From contig JADJKL010000008.1 in NCBI GenBank assembly GCA_016706055.1, positions 62,001-126,000 on the forward strand: a DNA stretch of 64,000 bases. Reading direction: 5' to 3'. How positions within the stretch are numbered: the first letter of the stretch is position 1; every line of letters starts with the position of its first letter. This document shows, one piece after another, positions 19,475 through 29,654 of the stretch. Both the position numbers and the translations under genes were made by a program. The notes beneath the pieces are model-generated. The model ran no database searches and had not been told where the DNA came from. It saw nothing but the letters and a program-made list of their open reading frames with translations. This DNA is from Chitinophagaceae bacterium (GTDB taxonomy: Bacteria > Bacteroidota > Bacteroidia > Chitinophagales > Chitinophagaceae).

Positions 19475-19509
19475 TTAAAAAGCTAAATAGAATTACAGAA
19501 CGTATAAGA

Positions 19510-19560
19510 GTGCGACGCAACAGACGATGATAGTAGTAATACAGCCGGGCTAATAAAAAC
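19510..19560 (+). repeat. Dispersed GTGCGACGCAA repeat, copy 3
   Basis: GTGCGACGCAACAGACGATG is followed by AATACAGCCGGGC and an A-rich end. It matches copies 1 and 2 in order and spacing of blocks and lies directly after the next gene's stop. Confidence 0.65.
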
Positions 19561-19890
19561 CTATGCAATATTTCGCTGATCGCTGTTGAACAGCTTCGTT
19601 TCTAGTACACCGGCTAATTCCACAACGGCTTTATTGTCTTTGCTCAATGCATCCCTTGTTTTGGTAGGGAAGATAGAAACGCCGTTGTAAATACTGTAAT
19701 GAAGAGTTAGGTTATGACCTTTGAAGCGGAACTCCCAATCAATGGTATCAAAATCATCTTCTTTGTGGGAATAGTTAACATCTAAATCCTGACTGAGTAT
19801 ATTGGCAACACGGTAGAATTCTTTTAATCCGCCGTCATCGGCAATTACTGCTTCGGTGCAACCGAGGGTGGTACGTAAAGTGAGGCTCAT
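19561..19890 (-). CDS. Conserved hypothetical protein
   Basis: 109 aa, ATG at 19890. Soluble, with no signal peptide or transmembrane segment. It contains DFDTIDWEFRFKGHNLTLHY, which suggests a small alpha/beta domain. I do not recognise the family with certainty. It is followed by the small lipoprotein gene (upstream on this strand) with 65 bp between them. Confidence 0.6.
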   Translation of the reverse strand: MSLTLRTTLGCTEAVIADDGGLKEFYRVANILSQDLDVNYSHKEDDFDTIDWEFRFKGHNLTLHYSIYNGVSIFPTKTRDALSKDNKAVVELAGVLETKLFNSDQRNIA

Positions 19891-19955
19891 AGTAAAGGTG
19901 TTTAGGTTTTATCATAGACTGGATATAGTGGTAATTAGCTGCACATAACAATTAA

Positions 19956-20150
19956 TTAACTCCGGAATTTTTTTGCCTTCTTCGCATCTTTTGCAGCTTT
20001 GGGATCGCCGCTAAGAATTTTTTCTGCACCTACATTTTTTCCATTGGTGGGGCATCCTGTTTTTTTAGGAAACATTCTGCTCATCATGCCGCAAGATGAA
20101 AGTGCGAAGGCTAAAATGGTAACTAGTGTATAGAATCTTAAATTTTTCAT
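19956..20150 (-). CDS. Small lipoprotein
   Basis: 64 aa. A signal peptide ends in a lipobox at ALSSCGMMSR (Cys 20). The short mature peptide has a glycine-rich middle and a lysine-rich tail (KAAKDAKKAKKF). Similar tiny lipoproteins are common in Chitinophagaceae, but no function is known to me. The lipobox and codon pattern support a real gene. Confidence 0.65.
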   Translation of the reverse strand: MKNLRFYTLVTILAFALSSCGMMSRMFPKKTGCPTNGKNVGAEKILSGDPKAAKDAKKAKKFRS

Positions 20151-20238
20151 AGTATATGACTTGTTTCAATAACGAATTTAACGTTTAATAATTGTTTATG
20201 AAAGAGGAAAGCTACGAGTATAGGAGGAGGTCGGATGT

Positions 20239-20302
20239 CAGAAGTCTGAGGCTCAGCTTATAATGAGAAAGGTTTTTTCTGAATTCTGACCTCAGACTTC
20301 TG
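20239..20302. repeat. 13-bp inverted repeat (CAGAAGTCTGAGG)
   Basis: A perfect 13-bp inverted repeat: CAGAAGTCTGAGG (20239-20251) and its complement (20290-20302) around a 38-bp spacer. The right arm overlaps the carbonic anhydrase stop. It could act as a weak 3' stabiliser or be a dispersed intergenic repeat. Confidence 0.55.
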
Positions 20303-20822
20303 ATTTCTTCTCCCTGAACCAATCCGCATACCCCACATAATTATTCGCAATTCTGTCTATCTGGCCAGCAATCATTTCCTGTGGAATGTCTTTTATCTTT
20401 TTAGCAGGTACCCCGGCATAAATGCTTCCTGATTCGCAAATAGTATTTTCTAAAACCACTGCTCCGGCAGCGATTATGGTATTGCTATGTACTACCGCCT
20501 GATCCATTACAATAGCTCCCATACCAATAAGCACATTATCATGAATGGTGCATCCATGGACTATTGCATTATGCCCGATTGAAACATTGTTGCCGATGGT
20601 AGTGCCGCATTTTTGATATGTACAATGAATACAGGCGCCGTCCTGCACATTTACTTTGTTACCCAGCTTAATAAAATTCACATCGCCACGAACAACTGTA
20701 TTGAACCAGAAACTGCAATCTTCGCCAGCCGTTACATTACCAACGATGGTGGCATTGGGAGCAATGAAACAGTTGTCGCCAAATTGCGGATGTTTATTTT
20801 TTATTGGAAGTATTACAGGTAT
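20292..20822 (-). CDS. Gamma carbonic anhydrase family protein (left-handed beta-helix)
   Basis: 177 residues if started at codon ATA (20822-20820), directly after an in-frame TAA two codons upstream. The N-terminus PVILPIKNKHPQFGDNCFIA matches the family, so the true start is almost certainly here, though ATG has become ATA or been misread. Hexapeptide repeats form the beta-helix. Metal ligands are visible as HCTYQK (His), IGHNAIVHGC (two His) and the usual downstream region. The nearest standard start, GTG at 20681, would remove a third of the fold. Enzyme activity is not certain for this family. Confidence 0.82.
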   Translation of the reverse strand: MPVILPIKNKHPQFGDNCFIAPNATIVGNVTAGEDCSFWFNTVVRGDVNFIKLGNKVNVQDGACIHCTYQKCGTTIGNNVSIGHNAIVHGCTIHDNVLIGMGAIVMDQAVVHSNTIIAAGAVVLENTICESGSIYAGVPAKKIKDIPQEMIAGQIDRIANNYVGYADWFREKKSEV

Positions 20823-20961
20823 ATGTTGTTAATTTTATTGTGATAAAGATACAGTCTGTTGTAAAAAAGCTTTGTATTCTCTTAAATAAAAGAAAAGTGA
20901 AGAACCAAGATTAGTTTTTTGCGGTTGCAAAGGTTATTTTTGGGAACAAATCTCCAATCCT

Positions 20962-22455
20962 TTGAGTGGTATTAAAAAACTGGCGGGGCAAACAATGTGG
21001 TATGGAGTAAGCTCCATAGCAGCTCGGTTTCTTAATTATCTGCTTACGCCTTACCTCACTGCTACTCTTCTTACTCCGGAATATGGCGAAATGAGTTTGG
21101 TGTATGCACTCATCCCTTTTCTAAATATCATTTTTACATACGGACTGGAAACGGCTTATTTCCGATTTGTGCAGCAAAAAGATAGAGCCAATGATGTGTA
21201 TAATACGATTACCGTTTCGTTGATCTTCAGCACTATCAGTTTTACGTTGCTGATGTTATTGTTCCGACAAGATTTAGCAAACTTGATTTCATTAAAAAAT
21301 CATCCGGAGTATATTACATGGAGTGCTTTTATTATTGCGTTTGATGCGTTGACGACAATTTCATTTGCTAAACTTCGTCAGCAAGGAAGACCGGTGAAAT
21401 ATGCAACTATTAGACTTGCAAGTATTCTTATTAATATCGGCATCATCGTTTTCTTTTTATCAGTTTGTCCGGCCATAGCAAAGAAAAATCCTGATAGTCC
21501 GTTATTATATTTTTATGATAAGAATATTGGCGTTGGGTATGTAATTATTGCTAACCTTGTTCAATCCATCATTACGTTTCTTTTTTTATGGAAGGAATTC
21601 TTTTCATTCCGCTGGAAATTTAATGGAGTTCTTTGGAAAGAAATTATGTTGTATTCCATGCCGCTGATAATTGCAGGTTTTGGTGGTATGATCAATGAAA
21701 CATTTGATAGGATAATGCTGGGTTGGTGGTCAACTGCTGCTTCCCCAAAAACCGAAGTGGCGATTTATAGTGGTTGTTATAAGCTTTCTATATTAATTAC
21801 TCTTTTTATACAGGCATTCAGGCTTGGTGCTGAACCTTTTTTCTTTAAACAAGCACAAGGCGAAAATCCACAACGTATTTATGCAAGGGTGATGAAATTC
21901 TTTGTGATTGTTATCTGTTGTATGTTTTTGGTTGTTGCATTATACCTCGATATCTGGAAATACTTTCTCGGTAAGTCTGATTATTGGGAAGGATTAAAAG
22001 TGGTGCCTATTCTTTTGCTGGCCAACATGTTCCTCGGTATTTATTACAATCTTTCTATCTGGTACAAGCTTAGCAATAAAACAATTTCCGGTGCATGGAT
22101 TACTTTGATTGGTGCGGCTATTACTATTACGATTAACTATCTCTTTATTCCAAAGTATGGATATATGGCTTGTGCATGGGCCACTTTTGCTACTTACGGA
22201 ACTATGATGGTGATTTCTTACAAATGGGGACAGAAAGCTTATCGAATTCCTTATGCATGGAAAAAGCTATTGGCTTATATGGTGATTGTGGTATTGCTGT
22301 ATTTTATTCACTTGCTGTTTGCAAAACTTGATTTGGGTGTTTGGGTAAACAGAGGCTTTGCTACAGTGCTGCTTGCTTCCTTTGTAATTTTTGTTTTGAA
22401 TGTAGAGAAGAAAGAGTTTCAGCGGATGCCGGTGATTGGGAGATTTTTGAAGTAA
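20962..22455 (+). CDS. Polysaccharide flippase (MATE/MOP superfamily, Wzx-like)
   Basis: 497 aa, TTG start at 20962, giving the typical opening SGIKKLAGQTMWYGVSSIAA. About 14 transmembrane segments fill the length. It is a member of the oligosaccharide flippase/O-antigen transporter family, moving lipid-linked glycans across the inner membrane. There are no glycan genes around it; in Bacteroidota this lone copy is common. A TATTTTTG -7 box lies at 20935-20942. Confidence 0.88.
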   Translation: MSGIKKLAGQTMWYGVSSIAARFLNYLLTPYLTATLLTPEYGEMSLVYALIPFLNIIFTYGLETAYFRFVQQKDRANDVYNTITVSLIFSTISFTLLMLLFRQDLANLISLKNHPEYITWSAFIIAFDALTTISFAKLRQQGRPVKYATIRLASILINIGIIVFFLSVCPAIAKKNPDSPLLYFYDKNIGVGYVIIANLVQSIITFLFLWKEFFSFRWKFNGVLWKEIMLYSMPLIIAGFGGMINETFDRIMLGWWSTAASPKTEVAIYSGCYKLSILITLFIQAFRLGAEPFFFKQAQGENPQRIYARVMKFFVIVICCMFLVVALYLDIWKYFLGKSDYWEGLKVVPILLLANMFLGIYYNLSIWYKLSNKTISGAWITLIGAAITITINYLFIPKYGYMACAWATFATYGTMMVISYKWGQKAYRIPYAWKKLLAYMVIVVLLYFIHLLFAKLDLGVWVNRGFATVLLASFVIFVLNVEKKEFQRMPVIGRFLK

Positions 22456-22460
22456 AAAAA

Positions 22461-23106
22461 CTAATACATCTTCACAAACGGATTATTCATTTTCTCAAAA
22501 ACTAACCGTAGTAACCTCTCCATGACCGGAATAAACTTTTGTTTCATCTGGCAAAGTAAAAAACTGAGTTTGAATACTATTGATCAAAATATCCATATTG
22601 CCGCCGGGCAAGTCCGTTCTGCCAATACTTCCATTAAATAATACATCGCCGCCGATAATGAAGCCGCCTGCCTCATGATAAAATGAAACACTGCCGGGAG
22701 AATGGCCTGGAGTGAACCGGATTTCTAGTTCATCATCACCTATTTTTATAATTTCTCCTTCTTTCAAGTAAACCAATGGCCCATCGTAGTTGTCGAAGGG
22801 AAGCTGATACATTAAACCGGATTGTGGGGCAAAGTCCAAAACAGGTTTTTCTTTCGTATGTAGATGTAAGTCGAGATTCCAAGTGTCGTGTACGAATTTA
22901 TTGCCGAAAACATGGTCAAGATGGCAGTGAGTGTTAAGCAGCAAAACAGGAGTTAGGCCTGTCTTTTCGATACCCGTTTTTAATTCGTCCCTTTCCTCCG
23001 GGAAATAACAGCCCGGATCTATAATGCAACACTGCTTTTGTTCGTTATACAAAACATAAGTATTCTCCTGAACGGGACTAAAAGTGAAGGACTTAACAGT
23101 TAACAT
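22461..23106 (-). CDS. MBL-fold metallo-hydrolase (glyoxalase II-like), frameshift near the end
   Basis: A metallo-beta-lactamase fold with zinc motif THCHLDH (about residue 59), HSPGSVSFYH and YSGHGEVTT. The reading frame stops early at 22495. Removing one base from the A run at 22497-22501 (+ strand) continues it through SFEKMNNPFVKMY to a TAG at 22461-22463, giving about 214 residues, the normal end for this family. Likely a hydroxyacylglutathione-hydrolase-like enzyme; substrate unknown. Confidence 0.88.
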
Positions 23107-23198
23107 GGATGTATTTTCGTATTTTTAAAACCTGAACAGTTCCAGGTTGCAAAGATAGTTTGTATTGTAACAGATGAATAGAATTACTACAGTACAAG

Positions 23199-23250
23199 TG
23201 AGTGACACAAGGGACGATGAACAGAATTACCAAAGCTGGCTACAAAAGAT
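23199..23250 (+). repeat. Dispersed GTGCGACGCAA-type repeat, copy 4 (diverged)
   Basis: GTGACACAAGGGACGATG, then AATTACCAAAGCTGGC and an A-rich end. It has the same block order as copies 1-3 with several substitutions in the head. Confidence 0.5.
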
Positions 23251-23293
23251 ATAAAAGAGAGATTAAACAGTTATTAGAAACAGCAAAGAATCT

Positions 23294-26200
23294 ATGAAGA
23301 AAGTATTAAGCCTGATTGCCTGCCTTTCCTTTTTTTATGCTATGGAAACTGCAGCTCAAGTAAACACGGTGGAATTTGGTAAGAACAGAGTTCAGTACCA
23401 GAAATTTAGCTGGAAGTATTACCAGACAGATAATTTTAATACCTATTTCAGCCAAGATGGTTTGGGATTGGGAAAATATGTGGCGCAAGTGGCGGAGCTG
23501 GAATTGAATTCTATTGAAGAATTTGTAGAGTATGGTTCGCAACGCCGCATCAACATTGTGGTGTATAATAATTATGATGAAATGCAGCAGTCCAACATTG
23601 GGTTGGGGATTGACTGGCAAAACACTGGCGGTGTTACCAAACTGGTGAACAATAAAATGATTGTTTATTATGATGGTAATCATGCAAATCTTCGCAATCA
23701 AATACGGCAAGGAATAGCCAGAAACTTAGTAGAGAATCTTTTGTTTGGTGATGACCTTGGAGAATTTGCTGCCAATCAGGCTCTCTTGGATTTACCAAAA
23801 TGGTTGACGGATGGCTATATAGCTTATGCGGCAGAAAACTGGAACACTACGTTGGATGATGATCTGCGTGGAACAATGTTGGCAGGAGATTATAATAACT
23901 TTTACCAGTTTGCATTTGAAAAACCTTTGCTGGCTGGGCATTCCTTCTGGAAATATATTGCTGATAAATATGGCAAGAACAAGGTGACATATTTTTTATA
24001 CCTGGCTCGTATTTATCGTAACCTGAATAATGCATCGAATAAAATAGCGAAGAAAAAATTTAAAGTAATACTGCGGGATTTTATGACGGATGTGCAACAG
24101 CAGTATTTTAAAGATATAAAAGGAAGAAGAAATACACCGAGAGGTCAGTTATCTGTAAGTGAGGATATAGGAAAGAAAGATTATATCCATTTTAATGCAA
24201 ATCCACAGCCAAGAAGTTTTACTTATGCGTTGGTAGAATTTAAGCAAGGCCGCTATCAGGTAGTATTGATGGAAAATTTTGTTGACAAAAAGTGCTGCTA
24301 AAATTGGGTGTGCGGACAAGAGAAGAAGAGAAGCATCCGAATTATCCATTGCTGGCATGGGATGGAAAAGGAACAAGATTAGCTGTGTTGTATAATGATG
24401 AAGGCAAAACACAATTTTTTGTGTATGATCTGGTAAATAGAACAAAACTCTGGAAACAAGAGATTGAAAAATTTGACCAGATACAGGACATGAAATATAT
24501 GCTGGATAATAATACACTTATATTCAGTGGTGTTCGTAGCGGTCAATCAGATATTTATGTTTATAAAATAGACAAACAAAGTTTTGAACAAGTAACGAAT
24601 GATGTGTACGATGATTTGGATCCTTCGTTTGTAGCATTCCCGAATAAAACAGGAATTCTTTATTCAAGTAATCGTCCGACGGCGCAGGCAGCAAGCAGCG
24701 ACGATTCATTGCCAGGTGAACATTTTAATATTTATCTGGTTGATAACTGGAATAAATCTGATGTAAAACAAATTTCTAAACTCACAGATTTGAAAATGGG
24801 TAATGCCCGTTTTCCTTCACAATACAATCAGTCGCATTTTACATTTATTAGTGATGAGAACGGTATCAACAACCGCTATGCAGGTTTCTTTACTACCGAA
24901 AGAGCAGGGTTAGATACATTGGTTTTCATTGGCGATGAAATGCTTCGGAATCCACCGAAGAATGAAGTAGATAGCTTATTGAAGGAATGGAATAAAACAG
25001 ATATTGATTCAGTTGGCTTTGTTTCTATTACAAATGATTCTTCTTATGTTTTCCCATTAACAAACTATCAAAGCAGTATGCTGGAAACAAGAACTGCTGG
25101 CGATAATCAACAAGTAAGTGAAGTTGTCAAATTGGGCGATGTAAAATTATTATATCGTTTAAAAGTGGATGAGAATGTGTTGCGCCGCAGAAATGTTACT
25201 GCAAGACCAACAGAATTCAGAAGAAAACAAATAGAAGAAGAGAAAGTGGCTTTGCGTAAAGAAGCTGGCTTACAAAACAGGCCAGACTCAGTAAAGAAAA
25301 AGCAGGATGATTTTTTCAATACAGGATTTGATGATGAAAAATCTGATTCTGCAAAATCAAAATTGGGTAATGTTGTAAAATCAGAAGAGATACAGAAAGA
25401 ATCTGTATTGAAGAAAGCAAAAATATTTGAATACCGTCCGCCAAAATTCTTTAATGATTATCTCGTTAGTGGATTTAATAATAATGTATTAGTAACCCGT
25501 TTCCAAGCTTACCAAGGCGGAGCAGGTCCTATTCAGCTAAGTAATGACAACCCTCTTAATGGTATCATTCGTGTAGGCACATCAGATTTATTTGAAGATT
25601 GGAAGTTTGCTGGTGGATTTCGCATCAGTCCGGATTTGAATAATAATGAATATGTGTTTACATCTCAATACCTGAAAAAGAGAATTGATTATGCACTTAC
25701 TTATTATCGCACTGGTGTTAAAAATCCTGCTTTGTATAATGATTCAGCACAATACAGCAAGTTATTTACAAATCTTTATCAGGCTACAATAACATATCCG
25801 TTTAATAAAATTCAAAGCCTGCGGATGAATATTGGTTACAGAAGTGATAAATATGTTTCACTTTCTACCGATCCGACATCATTAAAAGCACCGGATAATA
25901 AAAATACATATGGATTGGCGCATATTGAATATGTACATGATGATGTCATTACACCAGCTATGAATATCTGGAATGGACTTCGATATAAAGTATTTTTTGA
26001 CTTTAATGCCCGCATATCCAAAACCGGAGCCAATGCAAATCATCCAACAACGATGAATTTTGGATTTGATGCAAGACATTATCTGCCTATTTATAGAAAT
26101 ATTATCTGGGCAGTAAGAGCAGCCGGTGATTTTTCTTGGGGGAATCAAAAAATTATTTATTATCTCGGTGGTGTAGATAACTGGTTGATGTTTGGTCAGA

Positions 26201-26679
26201 ATCAAAAAGATGATGGAACTTATCGTTACTTTAATCCGGCAAATACACCTGACCCTGATAATGATTATGCTTATCAATCACTGGCAGTGAATGTGAGAGG
26301 CTTTAAACAGAATGTAGCCAATGGCAACAATGCACTTGTAATAAATAGTGAAGTAAGAGCTCCTGTTTTCTCATCCTTATTCAATAAGCCAATTAACAAT
26401 GCGTTTTTAAGAAACTTCCAGATTGTACAATTCATTGATTTAGGTACAGCATGGAATGGTAAGTATGATAAAATAGAAAGACCTTCTGTAATTTACGGTG
26501 CGCCGCCTGTTGCTGTTAAAATAAAAGCTGGTGGTGTTGGTCCGTTTGCTGGTGGTTATGGCTTTGGTGCCAGAAGCACACTGCTTGGTTATTTCCTTCG
26601 CTTTGATGCGGCTTGGGAAATGAATGGTGTGTTCAAAGGAAAGCCACAGTTTTACGTTGCAATGGGATTGGATTTTTAG
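23294..26679 (+). CDS. Large secreted TolB-like/beta-barrel protein, interrupted by one frameshift
   Basis: About 1127 residues. A signal peptide (1-21) is followed by a peptidase-MA-like domain to about residue 280 that lacks a clear HExxH. A TolB/WD40-like propeller follows (LAWDGKGTRLAVLYNDEGK, FSGVRSGQSDIYVY, DDLDPSF). The last 350 residues are a membrane beta-barrel of the surface-antigen type, ending in phenylalanine (VAMGLDF). The break is at the run of five A (24287-24291): adding one A joins VDKK to VLLKLGVR. An outer-membrane location is expected; the role is unknown. Confidence 0.8.
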
Positions 26680-26703
26680 ATAATCAAAATGATTTTATAG
26701 ATA

Positions 26704-26731
26704 GAATGCCTTCCATTTATGGAGGGCATTC
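26704..26731. terminator. Bidirectional terminator between convergent genes
   Basis: An 11-bp stem GAATGCCTTCC / GGAGGGCATTC with one wobble and a 6-nt loop, T-rich on the plus side. It sits exactly between the stop of the beta-barrel gene and the stop of the DUF1361 gene. Confidence 0.75.
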
Positions 26732-27421
26732 TTATTTTATAAATATCTCACTCATTTTTCTAATTGTATAATAGAGAAAGGTCATAAATATTGCGTAGCA
26801 AACAATCATTGCCCAGGCTGTGCTATTTTGAAACGGATGAGTAAGCAAATTCATTATTTCAATCAGAAGGGTGAATGGGTCGGTTATTATATCCCAACTA
26901 TTGAATCGGAGAAACCTACCAATATAAATTCCAAAGGCATTTAATAACATTACTCCAAAAACAAGCAGGATAGTTAGTTTTTTCTTCGATATTTTTTCTA
27001 CGACTACCTCAACTCTTCGAAGAGAGAGTATGCCGAGAATAATTCCATTCCATGCAAAAGAAAAAATTAGCAACAGGTCAAACCACTCTGGTGCTGCAGT
27101 GAAATGTTTTAAATGAAATAAATCGGTAATTATATAAAAGCAGTTTGGAACGAATACAAGCCATGCTAGAAATGTGAATCCAAACAATATTTTTTGATGA
27201 AACGTTGAAACACTTTTGGTTATTTTTCCCGAAAAAAAGTAAGGTATAAATGCAAGGAACAAATTCCAGGGCAGAAAAATATATGTAAATGTTCCTGTTG
27301 CTGCCATTCGTATTGCTAGCAGCAGGCAGCTAAAGCAACTTGAAAGAAGCAGCCATTGTTCCAATGTAAATGAAAGATTGGTTTTTTGTTGTTGCTTTCT
27401 TATTAATGCTTGTTCATTCAT
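26732..27421 (-). CDS. DUF1361 domain-containing membrane protein
   Basis: 229 aa with six hydrophobic segments. FLPWNLFLAFIPYF and the region around FAWNGIILGILSL are the signature of DUF1361. An inner-membrane protein of unknown role. Its ATG overlaps the dgkA stop as ATGA, so the two are translationally coupled. Confidence 0.85.
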   Translation of the reverse strand: MNEQALIRKQQQKTNLSFTLEQWLLLSSCFSCLLLAIRMAATGTFTYIFLPWNLFLAFIPYFFSGKITKSVSTFHQKILFGFTFLAWLVFVPNCFYIITDLFHLKHFTAAPEWFDLLLIFSFAWNGIILGILSLRRVEVVVEKISKKKLTILLVFGVMLLNAFGIYIGRFLRFNSWDIITDPFTLLIEIMNLLTHPFQNSTAWAMIVCYAIFMTFLYYTIRKMSEIFIK

Positions 27422-27783
27422 ATTTTAGGAATAAAGATTAAACACCCTGTTATTAGTGCAACAGCAGCCGCTACTAATACTGCGGCTGCTGCAATGTCTT
27501 TAATATATTTTATTGGTGGAAGTTTTTCCAATGTAATAAAGTCAATCATTTTTTCAATGGCTGTATTAATAAGTTCACAGATCCAGACTAAGCCTGTTAC
27601 AATTGTTAAAATAATGGCTTCCGCATAATTTATTTTTAAGAAGATAGCCATTACAATTATAACAACCGTCGCAGCAAAATGAAGCCTAGCGTTATGCTCC
27701 TTAATAATAAAGTCTTTAATACCGCTAAAAGCATATTCAAAACTTTTTGTTCTGGCTTTGATTGAAAATTTTTCGTCCTTCAT
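27418..27783 (-). CDS. dgkA: Diacylglycerol/undecaprenol kinase family protein
   Basis: 121 aa, the normal length. The short cytoplasmic N-terminus is followed by EHNARLH, then three membrane helices and the active-site motif ELINTAIE. It phosphorylates a membrane lipid alcohol; in Gram-negative relatives this is diacylglycerol, in others undecaprenol, and sequence alone does not decide. Confidence 0.9.
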   Translation of the reverse strand: MKDEKFSIKARTKSFEYAFSGIKDFIIKEHNARLHFAATVVIIVMAIFLKINYAEAIILTIVTGLVWICELINTAIEKMIDFITLEKLPPIKYIKDIAAAAVLVAAAVALITGCLIFIPKI

Positions 27784-27852
27784 AAATCTAATTTGTTATA
27801 AAGGTATTACTCATTCTGATTTATAAATTCAAAAGCAAACATTGTTTCTTTC

Positions 27853-29263
27853 TTACCACTTTAATCTTTTTGAATAATACATAATTACCGCCAGTGTGCA
27901 GAATAAACCAATACTCCCCAGTAAAAGAGAATAATCCTGTAACTGCATCAAGCTAAATATATAGGAATAAATAAGTATCAGCACAACAGATATAATGGTA
28001 GTTACTCTTTTTGATTTCAGAATGTTCATTACAAACCAACTAATTAGCCCGATAGTAGCGATAGAAGCAATCATGTAAGCTGAATTAAACCCAGTATATT
28101 CTGAAATTGAAAGCAATAAAGTATAGAACAAAAATCAGAGCAAGGCCGATCAATCCGTATTGAAAAGGGTGTACCGATTTTTTATTGGATGTTTCTATTA
28201 AAAAGAAAGCTGCGAATGTGAGTAGTATGCAAAGCAATGCGTATTTTATTGTTCGCAGTGTTTTCTGGTAGCCATTAACCGGAATGTATAGATCAACGCC
28301 AAATGCCGCATTACTTAGAAAAACTTTATTTGCAGATTCTTGTATAGGCGATTCAGTATCGTTTCCGTCAAATCTTACTACTCCTTCGTAAGTAGTAGTC
28401 TGAGGAAAGTAATGAGCCAAACTATATGCATTGCCAGTCCATTGTTGCGGAAAATTTCTTTTGTGTGCCATGCTTTTCCAGCTTGCAGTAAACCCTGTAT
28501 CATTTACAACTGTATTTTGAGGTAGCGTATTACCGGAAAAACTTGGATCTTTCCAGGTGGAATTTAGATTTACCATAGTTGATTTACCAACAGGTGTAAA
28601 ACGTAACTGTTCTGAGCCATTAAGGTTTATAGTCGTTGAGAAACGGATACTGCTAAATTCTTCTTCGCTGTTTGCTTTTAACATTGCTTTCATGCCTTCG
28701 TTGTTTACACCTGATTGAGGCGAGAATTCAAGCAAGGTGTCGTTCCATTGTAATGTCAGTTGATCGTTTAATCCTTTTGTATCAGCAATACTCATTTTTA
28801 CAAACGCTTCGTTCCAGATCAATTTATCAGCAGGAATATTTAATGATGAGTAATCAGGTTTTTTAAATGTTCCGTTTATAGTTGTATTACTTTCAAAAAG
28901 CATTACTTTAAATATGCCTCTGTGTTTTTCTTTTGGATTTACCGTTGAAGTAATGTTCAATGTATCTGGTAGAAACCATGCTGTTTGTTTTTTTTCGATC
29001 ACTTTTCCTGTTGTGTCGGTTCCAATAGTTTCCCAATAAGGAATCCCAATTATTGGCCCAATAATGTTTTGTGGCCCCGCCCATTTACTGCTTATTTCTC
29101 TGGCTGCTTCTTTTTGCCTGTCTTCTCGTTCGAGGATAAGATTTTTTACATACAACATTGGTATCATCATTACCAAGGCTAAGAAGCCGATAATACCACC
29201 TTTGATAAGCCATTTGCTTTTTTGCCAAACATTTGTTGACATTGTTTCTTCTGTTGTTTCCAT
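27853..29263 (-). CDS. creD: Cell envelope integrity protein CreD, interrupted by one frameshift
   Basis: About 467 residues when joined. The N-terminal helix and large periplasmic domain (AREISSKWAGPQNIIGPIIG) are followed by a bundle of transmembrane helices (FQYGLIGLALIF then FYTLLLSISEYTGF). The frame breaks at the run of five A at 28130-28134 (+ strand); one more base restores it. CreD is an inner-membrane protein linked to envelope stress. Here it is the third member of a locus with a winged-helix regulator and a membrane protein. Confidence 0.9.
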
Positions 29264-29303
29264 TTGTTTAATTATTTGTCGTTATTTATTATATATAAAA
29301 AGT

Positions 29304-29320
29304 ACTTTGTATTTCAAAGT
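29304..29320. promoter_or_regulatory. Operator ACTTTG-N5-CAAAGT upstream of creD
   Basis: A perfect inverted repeat with spacer TATTT, 40 bp before the creD start. The same arms and spacing recur at 30310-30326, in front of the membrane-protein/regulator pair. The winged-helix protein encoded at 29337-29636 is the obvious candidate ligand. Confidence 0.6.
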
Positions 29321-29336
29321 GAATGTATAAAAAAAA

Positions 29337-29636
29337 TTATTTTACTCCTTTAATCATATTTTCCAATGCTGTAATATGTTCTGTAAAAGCTTTTTCACCT
29401 GCTTTGGTTATTACATAAGTTGTGTTTGTCTTTTTCCCAATGAAGCCTTTATATACTTTGATATAATTATTTTCTTCCAGATTCACCAAATGTGTGGCAA
29501 GGTTTCCATCAGTTACTTCTAACAATTGTTTCAGATCGTTAAAGTTAATTTCCTCATTCACCATGAGTATGCTCATTACCCCAAGGCGAATGCGGCTTTC
29601 AAACACTTTATTTAAACCTGTTATCGGATTCTTCAT
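29337..29636 (-). CDS. Winged-helix transcriptional regulator
   Basis: 99 aa. It matches the HTH_34 winged-helix DNA-binding domain. The helices IRLGVMSILMVNEEINFNDLK are followed by the recognition region DGNLATHLVNLEENNYI and a wing KKTNTTYVIT. It has no separate ligand domain, so it likely acts as a dimer on the twin operators in this locus. Located between creD and a membrane-protein gene, all on the minus strand. Confidence 0.85.
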   Translation of the reverse strand: MKNPITGLNKVFESRIRLGVMSILMVNEEINFNDLKQLLEVTDGNLATHLVNLEENNYIKVYKGFIGKKTNTTYVITKAGEKAFTEHITALENMIKGVK

Positions 29637-29654
29637 TACAATTTCTTATTTACA

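Noticed and set aside
20239..20302. Intrinsic terminator for the carbonic anhydrase gene
   Set aside because: The 13-bp arms are perfect, but the 38-bp spacer and missing T-run make a terminator doubtful; recorded as a repeat.
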